This document shows, piece by piece, positions 18,081 through 26,988 of a DNA stretch of 64,000 nucleotides (the first letter of the stretch is position 1; each line of letters begins with the position of its first letter). Under the pieces are notes generated by a model, which made no database searches, was not told where the DNA came from, and worked only from the letters and a program-made list of their open reading frames with translations. The DNA comes from Bacteroidales bacterium (GTDB taxonomy: Bacteria; Bacteroidota; Bacteroidia; Bacteroidales; F082), in contig JAEETH010000011.1 of assembly GCA_016290215.1 (NCBI GenBank), forward strand, positions 1-64,000, given 5' to 3'. Position numbers and translations under genes: made by a program.

Positions 18081-18728
18081 TTAAAAGTTCAATTGAAAAG
18101 AAAGCCCCACCTGGGCATATTGCGGTATCTTTATTGGCGACTCCGTTTGTTGCCGTAAATACGGGTCGACGCTGAGGCTGAGGTTGTCGCTGATGTCGTA
18201 GGTGTAAAGGTGACCGTCAACGCAAGCATCCACGATGTTCAAGCCGTACCAAGCCACAGTGAGGATGGTAAATAACTCGAAATTCCGGCGATAGGTCTCC
18301 TTGTAAGTCTGAAGTTGGCTGCCAGAATAATGGTTGGCCAATTCGGTTTCATATTGGCTGAGTGTCACGTCGTCGGGCAGGTCGCCAGTCTTGTATTCGT
18401 AGGCGTGCAGGTAGGAACGGTATTCGGAAAAGTTGTTGTAAACAAAATACCCCAATCCGCCCAATCCGGCATAAACGATGGGCACTTTCCACCATTTGCC
18501 GTTGTAGATTTGTCCCAATCCAGGAAGGCACGCCGACATGATGGTGGCTTTCGTTGGACTATGGGGCTTTTTGGCCTTTTTGACTTTTGCAGCTTTCTCT
18601 TCCTTGACTATGGTGTCGGCACTGATAATGGCATTGCCAACAGTGTCAAACACAACATTTTGCGCTTCCGTTTTCTGAAAGGCAAGGATGGCGATGAAGC
18701 CCAAAAGCAACAGAAAGCGGCGCGGCAT
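18081..18728 (-). CDS. DUF5683 membrane/envelope protein
   Basis: 215 aa with an N-terminal signal sequence (MPRRFLLLLGFIAILAF) and the DUF5683 core. The core includes KATIMSACLPGLGQIYNGKW, KVPIVYAGLGGLGYFVYNN and AWYGLNIVDACVDGHLYTYD. It ends in an aromatic strand-like tail (VGLSFQLNF), suggesting envelope localisation. The family is unassigned but commonly sits just after parAB in Bacteroidota. Here it starts 5 bp after parB. Confidence 0.85.
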   Translation of the reverse strand: MPRRFLLLLGFIAILAFQKTEAQNVVFDTVGNAIISADTIVKEEKAAKVKKAKKPHSPTKATIMSACLPGLGQIYNGKWWKVPIVYAGLGGLGYFVYNNFSEYRSYLHAYEYKTGDLPDDVTLSQYETELANHYSGSQLQTYKETYRRNFELFTILTVAWYGLNIVDACVDGHLYTYDISDNLSLSVDPYLRQQTESPIKIPQYAQVGLSFQLNF

Positions 18729-18733
18729 GGCGT

Positions 18734-19624
18734 TTATTTGTGGTTAAACAGTTCCATGATGCGGTCAAATTCGGCTTCGTCCTTGAAGTCGATGACCACG
18801 CTGCCCTGACCGCTGAGGTTGCGCTTCACCTTCACCTTGGTGTTAAGCGTCTGCGACAGGGTCTTGATTTTGCTCTTGAAGTGCTCGGGAATGAAATTGG
18901 TCTGTTTTCTTTCCTTGGCTTCCGGGTTTTTGGCTTTGTCGGCCAATTCCTCGGTCTGGCGCACGGTCATCTCCTCCGTGATGATTTGTTGGAGCAGCTT
19001 CAACTGGTCCTCTTTGCTGTTGATATTGATGAGGGCGCGGGCGTGTCCCATGCTGATGTGTCCGTCGCGGATGGCGAGTTGTATCTCGGGTGGCAACTTC
19101 AGCAGCCTCAAGAAGTTGGCTACTGCGCTACGGCTCTTTCCCACCTTCTCGCTCACTTCCTCTTGCGTGAGGTTGCATTCGTCGATGAGGCGTTGGTAGG
19201 AAATGGCCACTTCGATGGCGTTAAGGTTTTCGCGGTGGATGTTTTCGATGAGGGCGAGCTCAAGCATCTGCTCGTCGTTGGCTACGCGGATAAAGGCGGG
19301 AATCTTGGTGAGTCCAGCCATCTTGGAGGCGCGCAAACGGCGTTCGCCCGAGATGAGTTGATATTTGTTGTAGCCAAGTTTTCTGACGGTAACGGGCTGA
19401 ATCACACCTTGTTCCTTGATGGACTGGGCCAGTTCGCGCAAAGCGGTCTCGTCAAATTCGGTGCGGGGTTGGAAAGGATTGGTTTCGATTTGGTTGATGT
19501 CGATTTCTGCAATGGCTCCAGCCACGAAATCACCGCTGATGTCACGGCTGGTGATGTCGGTTTCGGGACTTTGGAGTATACTGTCAAGGCCGCGGCCCAA
19601 AGATTTTCTGTTTTTGTCAGGCAT
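18734..19624 (-). CDS. parB: ParB/Spo0J chromosome-partitioning protein
   Basis: 296 aa. It has the ParB N-terminal domain with NPFQPRTEFD, the CTPase/clamp motif LISGERRLRASKMAGL, VGKSRSAVANFLRLL (HTH) and a basic C-terminal dimerisation tail. It loads on parS sites and works with ParA in origin segregation. It starts 6 bp after parA. I saw no parS-like GTTTCACGTGAAAC in this window. Confidence 0.95.
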   Translation of the reverse strand: MPDKNRKSLGRGLDSILQSPETDITSRDISGDFVAGAIAEIDINQIETNPFQPRTEFDETALRELAQSIKEQGVIQPVTVRKLGYNKYQLISGERRLRASKMAGLTKIPAFIRVANDEQMLELALIENIHRENLNAIEVAISYQRLIDECNLTQEEVSEKVGKSRSAVANFLRLLKLPPEIQLAIRDGHISMGHARALININSKEDQLKLLQQIITEEMTVRQTEELADKAKNPEAKERKQTNFIPEHFKSKIKTLSQTLNTKVKVKRNLSGQGSVVIDFKDEAEFDRIMELFNHK

Positions 19625-19630
19625 GGCGTG

Positions 19631-20407
19631 TTATTCTGTGATTAGGTTGTTTTTTTGGAGGATTTCACGAGCGAGGTTGAGGTAGTTGATGGCTCCTGTG
19701 CTGTTGGCGTCGTACATGACGATGGTCTTGCCGAAACTTGGAGCCTCGCTCAGGCGTGTGTTGCGGTTGATGATGGTGTTGAACACCATGTCCTGGAAGT
19801 GCATCTTCACTTCTTCCACCACTTGCTTCGATAGGCGCAGGCGCGTGTCGAACATGGTGAGCAGGATGCCTTCGATGTCGAGGTCGGGGTTGAGGCGGGT
19901 TTGCACTATCTTGATGGTGTTCAATAACTTGCCGAGACCTTCGAGGGCGAAGTATTCGCATTGCACGGGGATGATGACTGAATCGGCGGCAGTGAGCGAG
20001 TTGACCGTGACTAGACCCAACGACGGTGAGCAGTCGATGATGATGAAATCGTAGTCGTCCTTGACGGGGGCGAGGAGCCTCTTCATCATCAGCTCACGCT
20101 CGGGCAGGTTGATCATCTCGATTTCGGCACCCACAAGGTCGATATGGGCGGGAAGCACGAAGAGGTTGGGGGTCTCCGTCTCTGTGATGACAGTCTTCGG
20201 ATCCACCTGGTCGATGATACATTCATATATGCTTGTCTCCACTGTCCTTGGGTCGATGCCCACGCCCGAAGTCGCATTGGCTTGAGGGTCGGCATCGATG
20301 AGGAGGGTCTTGTATTCGAGAACGGCCAAACTTGCCGCGAGGTTGATGGCGGAAGTGGTTTTGCCCACGCCACCTTTCTGATTTGCAATCGCTATTGTCT
20401 TACCCAT
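19631..20407 (-). CDS. parA: ParA/Soj chromosome-partitioning ATPase
   Basis: 258 aa. It has the deviant Walker [15 protein letters not shown], the [10 protein letters not shown] motif, [11 protein letters not shown], and a C-terminal [13 protein letters not shown]. The start is the ATG at 20407 ([10 protein letters not shown]); an upstream in-frame TTG would add three residues and is less likely. It is first in the parA-parB-DUF5683-dapB series on the minus strand. Confidence 0.95.
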   Translation of the reverse strand: MGKTIAIANQKGGVGKTTSAINLAASLAVLEYKTLLIDADPQANATSGVGIDPRTVETSIYECIIDQVDPKTVITETETPNLFVLPAHIDLVGAEIEMINLPERELMMKRLLAPVKDDYDFIIIDCSPSLGLVTVNSLTAADSVIIPVQCEYFALEGLGKLLNTIKIVQTRLNPDLDIEGILLTMFDTRLRLSKQVVEEVKMHFQDMVFNTIINRNTRLSEAPSFGKTIVMYDANSTGAINYLNLAREILQKNNLITE

Positions 20408-20530
20408 TTCAGTCAAAAATTTACGCTACAAAATTACGAGTTTTGGCATGAATTATTGCCGCCCAAACTCGAAAGTTATCAACACAGGGCTGATTTGTTG
20501 ATAAGTTTTTGTCTTGCTTGTAAATGGCAA

Positions 20531-20557
20531 CAAAAAAGGCCGCAAGTCGTTGCGGCC
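20531..20557 (-). terminator. Intrinsic terminator of the DUF3276 gene
   Basis: GGCCGCAA/TTGCGGCC form a perfect 8-bp stem (20538-20557) with a GTCG loop. On the minus strand the stem is followed directly by TTTTTTG. It lies 26 bp after the DUF3276 stop. Confidence 0.9.
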
Positions 20558-20582
20558 TCTGTCTTTGTCGTTCTTTGAATGA

Positions 20583-20960
20583 TTATTTGTCCAAGCTGTC
20601 GAACCACTTGTCGATGGCGTTGTCAATCTCGGTGTGACGCTCGCCTTCCTCATGTTCGTAGCGGCGCGGCTCGGGCTGGTCGTAATAGTCGGCAGGATAC
20701 TCGCCGGTCTCAATGTAATTGATGGCATCGTTGAGGCCTTTGGAAACCTTTTCGAAGTCTTCCTTGTAGAGGAAAATCTTGTGCTTCTCGTAGAAGAAGC
20801 GTTGCAGACCTTCGTCAAAACGGCGCTTGCTTTCGGTTATGGTAATGTACTTTTCGTCGTTTTTCGTGGATTTCACATCAAAGAAATAGGTTCTCTTTCC
20901 TGCTTTCACCGCCTTCGAGAACAACTCTTCTTTTTCTTTCATTTCGTTTTCTTCCATCAT
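20583..20960 (-). CDS. DUF3276 / PUR-type DNA/RNA-binding protein
   Basis: 125 aa from the ATG at 20960 (MMEENEMKEKEELF). The signature is LFSKAVKAGKRTYFFDVKST, ITITESKRRF, KHKIFLYKEDFEKVSKGLNDA. PUR-family proteins of this size bind single-stranded DNA/RNA and dimerise; the cellular role in Bacteroidota is unknown. The C-terminus is Glu/Arg-rich. A longer frame to 21017 exists but runs over the promoter box at 21015-21022, so the shorter start is chosen. It is divergent from the exonuclease gene. Confidence 0.88.
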   Translation of the reverse strand: MMEENEMKEKEELFSKAVKAGKRTYFFDVKSTKNDEKYITITESKRRFDEGLQRFFYEKHKIFLYKEDFEKVSKGLNDAINYIETGEYPADYYDQPEPRRYEHEEGERHTEIDNAIDKWFDSLDK

Positions 20961-21014
20961 GTCTTTCAATAATTTGATACTTTCTAATAGTTCTTTTGTG
21001 TTTGAAAAGTGTGG

Positions 21015-21063
21015 CAAAAATAGGAAAAAATTGGATAGTGGTGCTTTTTATGTATTATTTTTG
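21015..21063. promoter_or_regulatory. Divergent promoter region, DUF3276 and exonuclease genes
   Basis: TATTTTTG boxes occur on both strands: the complement of 21015-21022 reads toward the DUF3276 gene, and 21056-21063 reads toward the exonuclease gene. The latter has a TTG 22 bp upstream. Both match the TAnnTTTG -7 pattern. Confidence 0.6.
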
Positions 21064-21083
21064 CACTCAAAATCACGAATCCA

Positions 21084-21902
21084 ATGGAACTGAATCTGAA
21101 ACGCCCCATCGCTTTTTTCGATTTGGAAACGACGGGCTTGAATCCCTCACACGACCGCATCGTTGAGATGAGCGTGTTGAAAATCAATGTGAACGGTGAA
21201 GAAGAACAACGTGTTTGGCTACTCAATCCAGAGATGCCCATCTCCGCTGAGTCCATTTCGGTGCATGGATATACCGACGAAATGGTGGCCGACAAACCTA
21301 CCTTCCGCGAAAAAGCCAAGGAAATCGCCTTATTTATCGGCAATGCCGACTTGGCGGGCTACAATATTTTGAAGTTTGACCTTCCGATGTTGGTGGAGGA
21401 GTTCCTTCGTGTGGACTATGATTTTGACCTCAAAGACCGCGACTTCATCGATGTGATGAATATCTATATGAAGATGGAACCGCGTAACTTGAAGAGCGCC
21501 TATCGCTACTTCTGCCACGCCGAGTTGGAAGGCGCTCATGGCGCCATGGCTGACACCAAAGCCACCTACGATGTGCTCCGTGCCATGCTCGATAAGTATC
21601 AAGGTGTTGATTACGAGGATGGTAAAGGAAATAAATCGCAGGGCCCAATCAATGACATGAAGCAACTCTCCGAGTTTTCGGCGCATCACAAGAATGCCGA
21701 CCTCTCGGGGCAAATTATCTTTGATGATGAAGGCAAGGAGGTTTTCATGTTCGGCAAGCACAAGGGCAAGCGTGTGGAGGATGTGTTCCGCATCGAACCG
21801 CCATATTACGACTGGATTATGAAAAACGACTTCCCGCGCTATACTAAAAAGGTGGTGACGGCTATTAAGTTGCGCATGGGTGGAAAAAATGTAAAACGAT
21901 GA
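21084..21902 (+). CDS. DnaQ-like 3'-5' exonuclease with DUF3820 tail
   Basis: 272 aa. Residues ~5-175 are a DEDD exonuclease domain: ExoI FFDLETTGLNPSHDRIVEMS, ExoII NILKFDLPML, ExoIII HGAMADTKATYDVL. Residues ~215-270 match DUF3820 (FMFGKHKGKRVEDVFRIEPP, YYDWIMKNDFP), a nucleic-acid-associated module. This combination is common in Bacteroidota and is likely a stand-alone proofreading or repair exonuclease. It overlaps the next gene by 4 bp. Confidence 0.9.
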   Translation: MELNLKRPIAFFDLETTGLNPSHDRIVEMSVLKINVNGEEEQRVWLLNPEMPISAESISVHGYTDEMVADKPTFREKAKEIALFIGNADLAGYNILKFDLPMLVEEFLRVDYDFDLKDRDFIDVMNIYMKMEPRNLKSAYRYFCHAELEGAHGAMADTKATYDVLRAMLDKYQGVDYEDGKGNKSQGPINDMKQLSEFSAHHKNADLSGQIIFDDEGKEVFMFGKHKGKRVEDVFRIEPPYYDWIMKNDFPRYTKKVVTAIKLRMGGKNVKR

Positions 21903-22510
21903 AAATCATCTGTATAGGACGTAATTATTTAGCGCATGTCAAGGAGTTGGACAATGCTTTGCCCACTGAGCCCATGTTTTTCATGAAGCCCGAGACGGCA
22001 TTGCTTCCTGAAGGCGAACCTTTCCCTTATCCCGACTTCAGCAAAGAAGTGCATTACGAGACGGAATTGGTGTTGCACATCTGCAAGACGGCGAAAGCGA
22101 TTGACGAGGAAAAGGCCTCAGAGTATTACGATGCCATCACCGTGGGCATTGACTTCACCGCCCGTGACCTTCAAAGCCGATGCAAGGCCAAAGGCCATCC
22201 CTGGGAAATCGCCAAGGCGTTCGATTATTCGGCTCCGATTGGAAAATTCAAGAAAATCAGCGAATTGAAATGTGCTGATGACATCGCCTTTGGCGTGAAA
22301 CTCAATGGTGAATGGGTGCAGCAAGGCCATAGCCGTGACATGATTTTCAGCTTTGACAGAATCATTTCCCATGTCTCGCAGTTTGTTACTTTGAACGAGG
22401 GCGACATTGTCTTTACTGGCACGCCGCAAGGCGTGGGAGAGGTGCATGTCGGGGATAGGTTGGAGCTTTTTTTGGAAGGCGAATCGGTGTTTGGGTTTAG
22501 AGTGAAATAA
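21899..22510 (+). CDS. Fumarylacetoacetate hydrolase family protein
   Basis: 203 aa, the short FAH type. It shows IICIGRNYLAHVKEL, FFMKPETALL, the metal-binding YETELVLHI, VGIDFTARDLQ and FTGTPQGVGEVHVGDRLEL. Family members are hydrolases or decarboxylases/tautomerases of 2-keto acids such as oxaloacetate; the substrate cannot be read from the sequence. It is translationally coupled to the exonuclease gene. Confidence 0.9.
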   Translation: MKIICIGRNYLAHVKELDNALPTEPMFFMKPETALLPEGEPFPYPDFSKEVHYETELVLHICKTAKAIDEEKASEYYDAITVGIDFTARDLQSRCKAKGHPWEIAKAFDYSAPIGKFKKISELKCADDIAFGVKLNGEWVQQGHSRDMIFSFDRIISHVSQFVTLNEGDIVFTGTPQGVGEVHVGDRLELFLEGESVFGFRVK

Positions 22511-22541
22511 ATAATAATCAATAAATTAAATGATAATTACT

Positions 22542-25500
22542 ATGAAAAACCTATTTCTTTTTATCCTATTGGCGGCAGGCTTGAATCTCTCGGCCCAACC
22601 GCTGTGGCTGCGCCACAATGTGATTTCGCCCCGAGGCGATAAGATTGCCTTTTGTTATAAAGGCGACGTGTACGTGGTCGACTCCAAAGGCGGTAAAGCC
22701 TTGCAAATCACCACGAACGCTGCATACGACGGCGACCCGGTATGGTCGCCCGACGGCAAACAAATCGCCTTTAGCACCGACCGCAACGGCAATTTCGATG
22801 TCTATATCGTTGCAGCAGAAGGCGGTGTGGCCCAACGTGTTACGACCAATTCAGCCACGGAAATTCCTTTGGCCTTTTCACCCGACGGAAAGGAGATTTA
22901 CTTCACTGCCCAAATTCAGAAATCGGCTGAGAACGTGCAGTTTGCCTCGGGTTGGATTACCGAATTATATAAGGTGAGCACCGAAGGCGGTCGCCCCGAG
23001 CAGGTGGTGGCTGTGCCCGTGTGTAGCATGTCGTTCGACAAGGATGGCAAGTCGTTCCTCTACTACGACCGCAAAGGCAGTGAGGACAAATGGCGCAAGC
23101 ACCACACCTCGTCCGTGGCCCGCGATGTGGTGTATTACAATGCCAAGAAAAAAACTCACACCATGCTGACCTCCAATGTCGGCGAGGACCGTGACCCAAG
23201 ATATTTGCCTGGCTATCAGGATGTCGTGTTCTTGAGCGAGCGCAACAACGGCAGCTTCAACGTCTATAAGGCTCCTGCAAAGAACATGGAGCAAGTGGAG
23301 GCAGTGACGCATTTCACTACCCATCCTGTACGTTTCCTGAGTGTGGCCAACGACGGCTTGTTGTGCTACGGCTACATGGGCGAAATCTATACGCAACGCA
23401 TTGGTAGTGAACCGCAAAAGGTAAATGTTGAAATCGTCAACGACCAGGCAACCGACCAAAAGGTGAAAGAGGATTTCAGAGGCATCGGCGACTTTGCGCT
23501 GAGCGATGATGGCAAGTTGATTGCCTTCATTTCGCGCGGCGAGCTCTTTGTGACGGGTGTGGACGAATATGCCACCACCAAGCAAATCACGCACACCGCC
23601 CAAGCCGAGCGTAATCCATCGTTCTCGAAAGATGGACGCACTATTGTTTATGCCTCGGAACGCGATGGCTACTGGAACCTCTATCAAGCCACCATTGAGC
23701 GCAAGGAAGACTACAACTTTGCCTACGCCACTTTGGTGGAAGAAAAACCCTTATTTGACAACGATGGTATTGAACGTATTGCCCCGTCTTATTCGCCCGA
23801 CGGTAAGGAAATCGCTTTCATCGAAAACCGTAGCGTGCTGAAAGTCTATAACGTGGCATCAAAGGAAGTGCGACAGATTACTGATGGCCGACAACATTAT
23901 GAAACCGACGACTATGGCTTCTCATACGAATGGTCCCCCGACGGACAATGGTTCGCCCTGACCCTCATAACCAACATGCGCGACCCTTATTCCGACATTG
24001 GCATCGTGAAAGCTGACGGCTCGAAAACGATATACAACATCACTGAGAGCGCTTATATCGACGGCAGTCCGCAATGGGTGTTAGATGGTAATGCAATTAT
24101 CTATCGTTCAAATCGTTATGGTATGCGTTCGCACGCCTCCTGGGGTAGCCAAAACGATGCTTTCATTGCATTCCTAAACCAAGATGCTTATGATAAGTTC
24201 CGCCTTAACAAAGAGGAATACGCTTTGCTGAAGGAGACTGAAAAAGGTGGAAAGGATAAGCCGAAAGAGGAGCCTAAGGATGAAGGCAAGGATAAGAAAA
24301 AGGGCAAGAAGGATGAAAAAAAGGACGATCCTTCGACAGGCTCAGGGACCTCAAAAGATAAGGAGACCAAAAAGATAGAGGTGGATCTGGAACATTTGCA
24401 GGACCGCATCATCCGTCTGACGCCAATGTCGTCGAACTTGAGCGGAATGGCCCTCACTAACGACGGCGAGAAACTTTATTTTATGACCTCGTTTGAAAAG
24501 GGTTACGACCTTTGGGAGATGGATGTGCGCGAAAAGTCGATGAAGATTACGAAGAAGTTGGGACAAGGCGGTGCCCAGCTGAGGATGAAGGGCGACAACC
24601 TTTTTGTGCTTTCAGGCAATAACTTGCAGAAACTTGACAAAGGTGGCAAGTCGACATCGATTAAATATGATGCCACCATGCAACTCAACCTCGCCGAGGA
24701 GCGCGAATACATGTTCAACCATGTTTTCCTGCAAATCGAGAAACGTTTCTTCATGAAAGACCATCATGGCGTCGATCTCGAGTTGATGAAGAACGCCTAT
24801 CAGCCTTTCTTGGCGCATATCAACAACAACTATGATTTCACCGAGATGCTGAGCGAGATTTTGGGTGAACTGAATGTGTCGCACACGGGTTCAGGCTATC
24901 GTCCCTCAGGTCGCGACGGTGATGCCACAGCTGAGTTTGGCGTGCTTTTGGACCTCGACTACAAAGGTGATGGCTTGAAGATTGCCGAGGTAGTGGAAGG
25001 CGGTCCGTTCGATAAAGGTAAGTCGAAAGTGAAGGCGGGTTGCATTATCGAAAAGATTGACGGCGTGGAAATTACCAAAGGCATGGACTATTATCCTTTG
25101 CTTAACAACAAGCGCGGAAAGACGGTCTTGGTAACCCTCAAAGATGGTGGTAAGACTTGGGAAGAAACCGTGAAACCCATCAGCCATGGCGCGATGAATG
25201 AGTTGCTTTACAATCGTTGGGTGAAACACAACGAAGAGACTGTGAAGCGGTTGTCGAATGGCCGCTTGGGCTATGTCCATATCAAGAGCATGGGCGACGC
25301 CAGCTATCGTGACGTGTATTCCCAGATTCTCGGCAAGTACAACCTCTGCGACGGCATTGTCATCGACACGCGCTTCAACGGCGGTGGTCGTCTGCATGAG
25401 GACATCGAAATCCTGTTTAGCGGTGAGAAATATTTGGAACAAGTCATCCACGACAGCGTGGCCTGTGTGATGCCTTCGCGGCGTTACAATAAGCCATCCA

Positions 25501-25835
25501 TCATGATTATCGGTGAGGCCAACTACAGCAATGCCCATGGCACTCCGTGGGTTTATAAGCACAAAAACATGGGTAGCCTCGTTGGAATGCCTGTGCCTGG
25601 AACCATGTCGAGCGTGACTTGGGAGACCCTGCAAGACCCATCGATGTACTTCGGCTTGCCCGTTGTGGGCTATCGCACCGAGCAAGGCAACTGGCTGGAA
25701 AATACGCAGTTGGAACCTGATTTCAAGGTGCGCAATACGCCCGAGAAGATGGCCGAAGGCGTTGATGAACAGCTCGAAGCCGCAGTCGGTGAACTGCTTA
25801 AAGAACTGAAGGATTTCCATTATTGGGGTAAGTAA
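22542..25835 (+). CDS. Tricorn-like S41 peptidase with PDZ domain
   Basis: 1097 aa from MKNLFLFILLAAGLNLSAQ, a signal peptide; the ATG 12 bases upstream is in frame but spoils it. It has an N-terminal PD40 beta-propeller (~25-300, repeated SPDGKQIAF-type blades), a second propeller (~310-690), a core and PDZ domain (~780-880), and a C-terminal S41 domain with GEANYSNAHG (nucleophile Ser) and LVGMPVPGTMSSV. It is likely a periplasmic or outer-envelope peptide-degrading protease. Residues ~565-610 are Lys/Glu-rich. In that linker, bases 24330-24350 are an exact half of the REP-like CCTTCGACAGG element, encoding PSTGSGT in frame. Confidence 0.92.
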   Translation: MKNLFLFILLAAGLNLSAQPLWLRHNVISPRGDKIAFCYKGDVYVVDSKGGKALQITTNAAYDGDPVWSPDGKQIAFSTDRNGNFDVYIVAAEGGVAQRVTTNSATEIPLAFSPDGKEIYFTAQIQKSAENVQFASGWITELYKVSTEGGRPEQVVAVPVCSMSFDKDGKSFLYYDRKGSEDKWRKHHTSSVARDVVYYNAKKKTHTMLTSNVGEDRDPRYLPGYQDVVFLSERNNGSFNVYKAPAKNMEQVEAVTHFTTHPVRFLSVANDGLLCYGYMGEIYTQRIGSEPQKVNVEIVNDQATDQKVKEDFRGIGDFALSDDGKLIAFISRGELFVTGVDEYATTKQITHTAQAERNPSFSKDGRTIVYASERDGYWNLYQATIERKEDYNFAYATLVEEKPLFDNDGIERIAPSYSPDGKEIAFIENRSVLKVYNVASKEVRQITDGRQHYETDDYGFSYEWSPDGQWFALTLITNMRDPYSDIGIVKADGSKTIYNITESAYIDGSPQWVLDGNAIIYRSNRYGMRSHASWGSQNDAFIAFLNQDAYDKFRLNKEEYALLKETEKGGKDKPKEEPKDEGKDKKKGKKDEKKDDPSTGSGTSKDKETKKIEVDLEHLQDRIIRLTPMSSNLSGMALTNDGEKLYFMTSFEKGYDLWEMDVREKSMKITKKLGQGGAQLRMKGDNLFVLSGNNLQKLDKGGKSTSIKYDATMQLNLAEEREYMFNHVFLQIEKRFFMKDHHGVDLELMKNAYQPFLAHINNNYDFTEMLSEILGELNVSHTGSGYRPSGRDGDATAEFGVLLDLDYKGDGLKIAEVVEGGPFDKGKSKVKAGCIIEKIDGVEITKGMDYYPLLNNKRGKTVLVTLKDGGKTWEETVKPISHGAMNELLYNRWVKHNEETVKRLSNGRLGYVHIKSMGDASYRDVYSQILGKYNLCDGIVIDTRFNGGGRLHEDIEILFSGEKYLEQVIHDSVACVMPSRRYNKPSIMIIGEANYSNAHGTPWVYKHKNMGSLVGMPVPGTMSSVTWETLQDPSMYFGLPVVGYRTEQGNWLENTQLEPDFKVRNTPEKMAEGVDEQLEAAVGELLKELKDFHYWGK
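24330..24350 (+). repeat. REP half-element inside the S41 peptidase gene
   Basis: CCTTCGACAGGCTCAGGGAC followed by C matches one arm of the palindrome at 47133-47200. It is read in frame as PSTGSGT in a low-complexity linker between the second propeller and the core of the protease. Confidence 0.8.
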
Positions 25836-25838
25836 CTA

Positions 25839-25911
25839 TAGCCTATGGCTTATGGCCCATGGATTGCCCTTACCTCGGGCAGCCATGGGTCATAGGCTAT
25901 TAGCCATAGGC
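25839..25911. repeat. Composite palindrome (GCCTATGGC type)
   Basis: The left arm carries TAGCCTATGGC, TTATGGC and CCATGG. The right arm, CCATGGGTCATAGGC followed by TATTAGCCATAGGC, is its imperfect inverse, with centre CTTACCTCGGGCAG. It lies 4 bp after the S41 stop and 45 bp before the next start, so it may act as a hairpin in the read-through transcript. Confidence 0.8.
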
Positions 25912-25956
25912 AATAATTAGCACGGTTTTTGCGTTCCAATAGAAAACCTCGATTTC

Positions 25957-26988
25957 ATGCGAACCCGTTTGCACCTTATAATAATATGGACCTTTATTAG
26001 CCTTTTCGCCTCGGCTCATTCCGTTGTGGAACAAGATGGTTTTTATGAAGTGGAACATTCTTGGATATGCAATGGGAGGCAGTGTTCCGTTGCCTTAAAC
26101 ATTAGCACGGATTTGTATGATTATTACTGCTACGAAAGAGAGCATTTGGCCTACATTTATCAGTTCAATGAGGGTGAGAGGCAGCCGAATTATTTCGGTT
26201 TCGTGTTGTCGGAACACGACCGTCCTATCATACAGGCTTTGGCTGACGAATTCACTGGCAATGTGGAAACGGAAAAGGAACAAATAGAGTTGGCTCTGTC
26301 CTTCGTGCAATCTTTGCCTTATGTTTACGATTCCGCTTCGAAGGGAGTGGATGAATATCTGCGCTATCCCATTGAAACTCTGGTGGATGGATGTGGGGAT
26401 TGTGAGGATAAGGTGGCATTGCTGGCCGCATTGCTCTACGAAATGAATAGTGATTTTATCCTGTTGGTCATGCCTAATCACATGGCTGTCGGCGTGTGTT
26501 GTGATGGGGTCGATGCAAGTCGCGGTATGCTTTTCAGAGGGAAAAAGTACTACTATTTGGAGACGACCATGCCTAATTGGCAGATAGGCGAGATTCCGAA
26601 AGACTTTCATTACCCTAAGGTGAAAGCAGTTCCAATTGATACCACTCCGAGCCTACTGTTGAAAGGGGTGAGGTTCGAGTCACAACCGACGGCTTTTTAT
26701 AAAGAGGCAGATTGTGATTTGGAACTTGACTTGCATAACTTAGGCCCCGGTAAGGTGACCGAAGTCATGGCGCATATTCGGGTCGTGGTGAAAGGTGTGC
26801 CTAACATATTGCTTGCTGAGCAATGGTATTCTCTTGCTGATTTGGCTGAAGGTGAGGCCCGTACAGAAAAGCTTTCACTAAAGAGTCTGATCAAGGAAAG
26901 AAGTGAGTTGGAAGTGGAGCTGATGAGTGCAGAAACGGAAAGACAGCCGTATTCGGTGGGAATCAACTACAGCAAAGTGGGGGATTAA
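25957..26988 (+). CDS. Secreted transglutaminase-like protein
   Basis: 343 aa with a signal peptide (MRTRLHLIIIWTFISLFASA). The ~90-210 region has the transglutaminase/papain-like pattern: Cys149 in DGCGDCEDKVALL, His175 in MPNHMAVGV and an acidic Glu202 in YYYLETTMPNW. The C-terminal ~100 residues look like an Ig/CARDB-type beta domain (LELDLHNLGPGKVTEV). The family includes peptidases and cross-linking enzymes; here a periplasmic peptidase is as likely as a transglutaminase. It is convergent with the GH20 gene, with no gap. Confidence 0.75.
   Translation: MRTRLHLIIIWTFISLFASAHSVVEQDGFYEVEHSWICNGRQCSVALNISTDLYDYYCYEREHLAYIYQFNEGERQPNYFGFVLSEHDRPIIQALADEFTGNVETEKEQIELALSFVQSLPYVYDSASKGVDEYLRYPIETLVDGCGDCEDKVALLAALLYEMNSDFILLVMPNHMAVGVCCDGVDASRGMLFRGKKYYYLETTMPNWQIGEIPKDFHYPKVKAVPIDTTPSLLLKGVRFESQPTAFYKEADCDLELDLHNLGPGKVTEVMAHIRVVVKGVPNILLAEQWYSLADLAEGEARTEKLSLKSLIKERSELEVELMSAETERQPYSVGINYSKVGD

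Noticed and set aside
18734..20407. parS site near parAB
   Set aside because: No GTTTCACGTGAAAC-like palindrome was found by eye in or near the operon.
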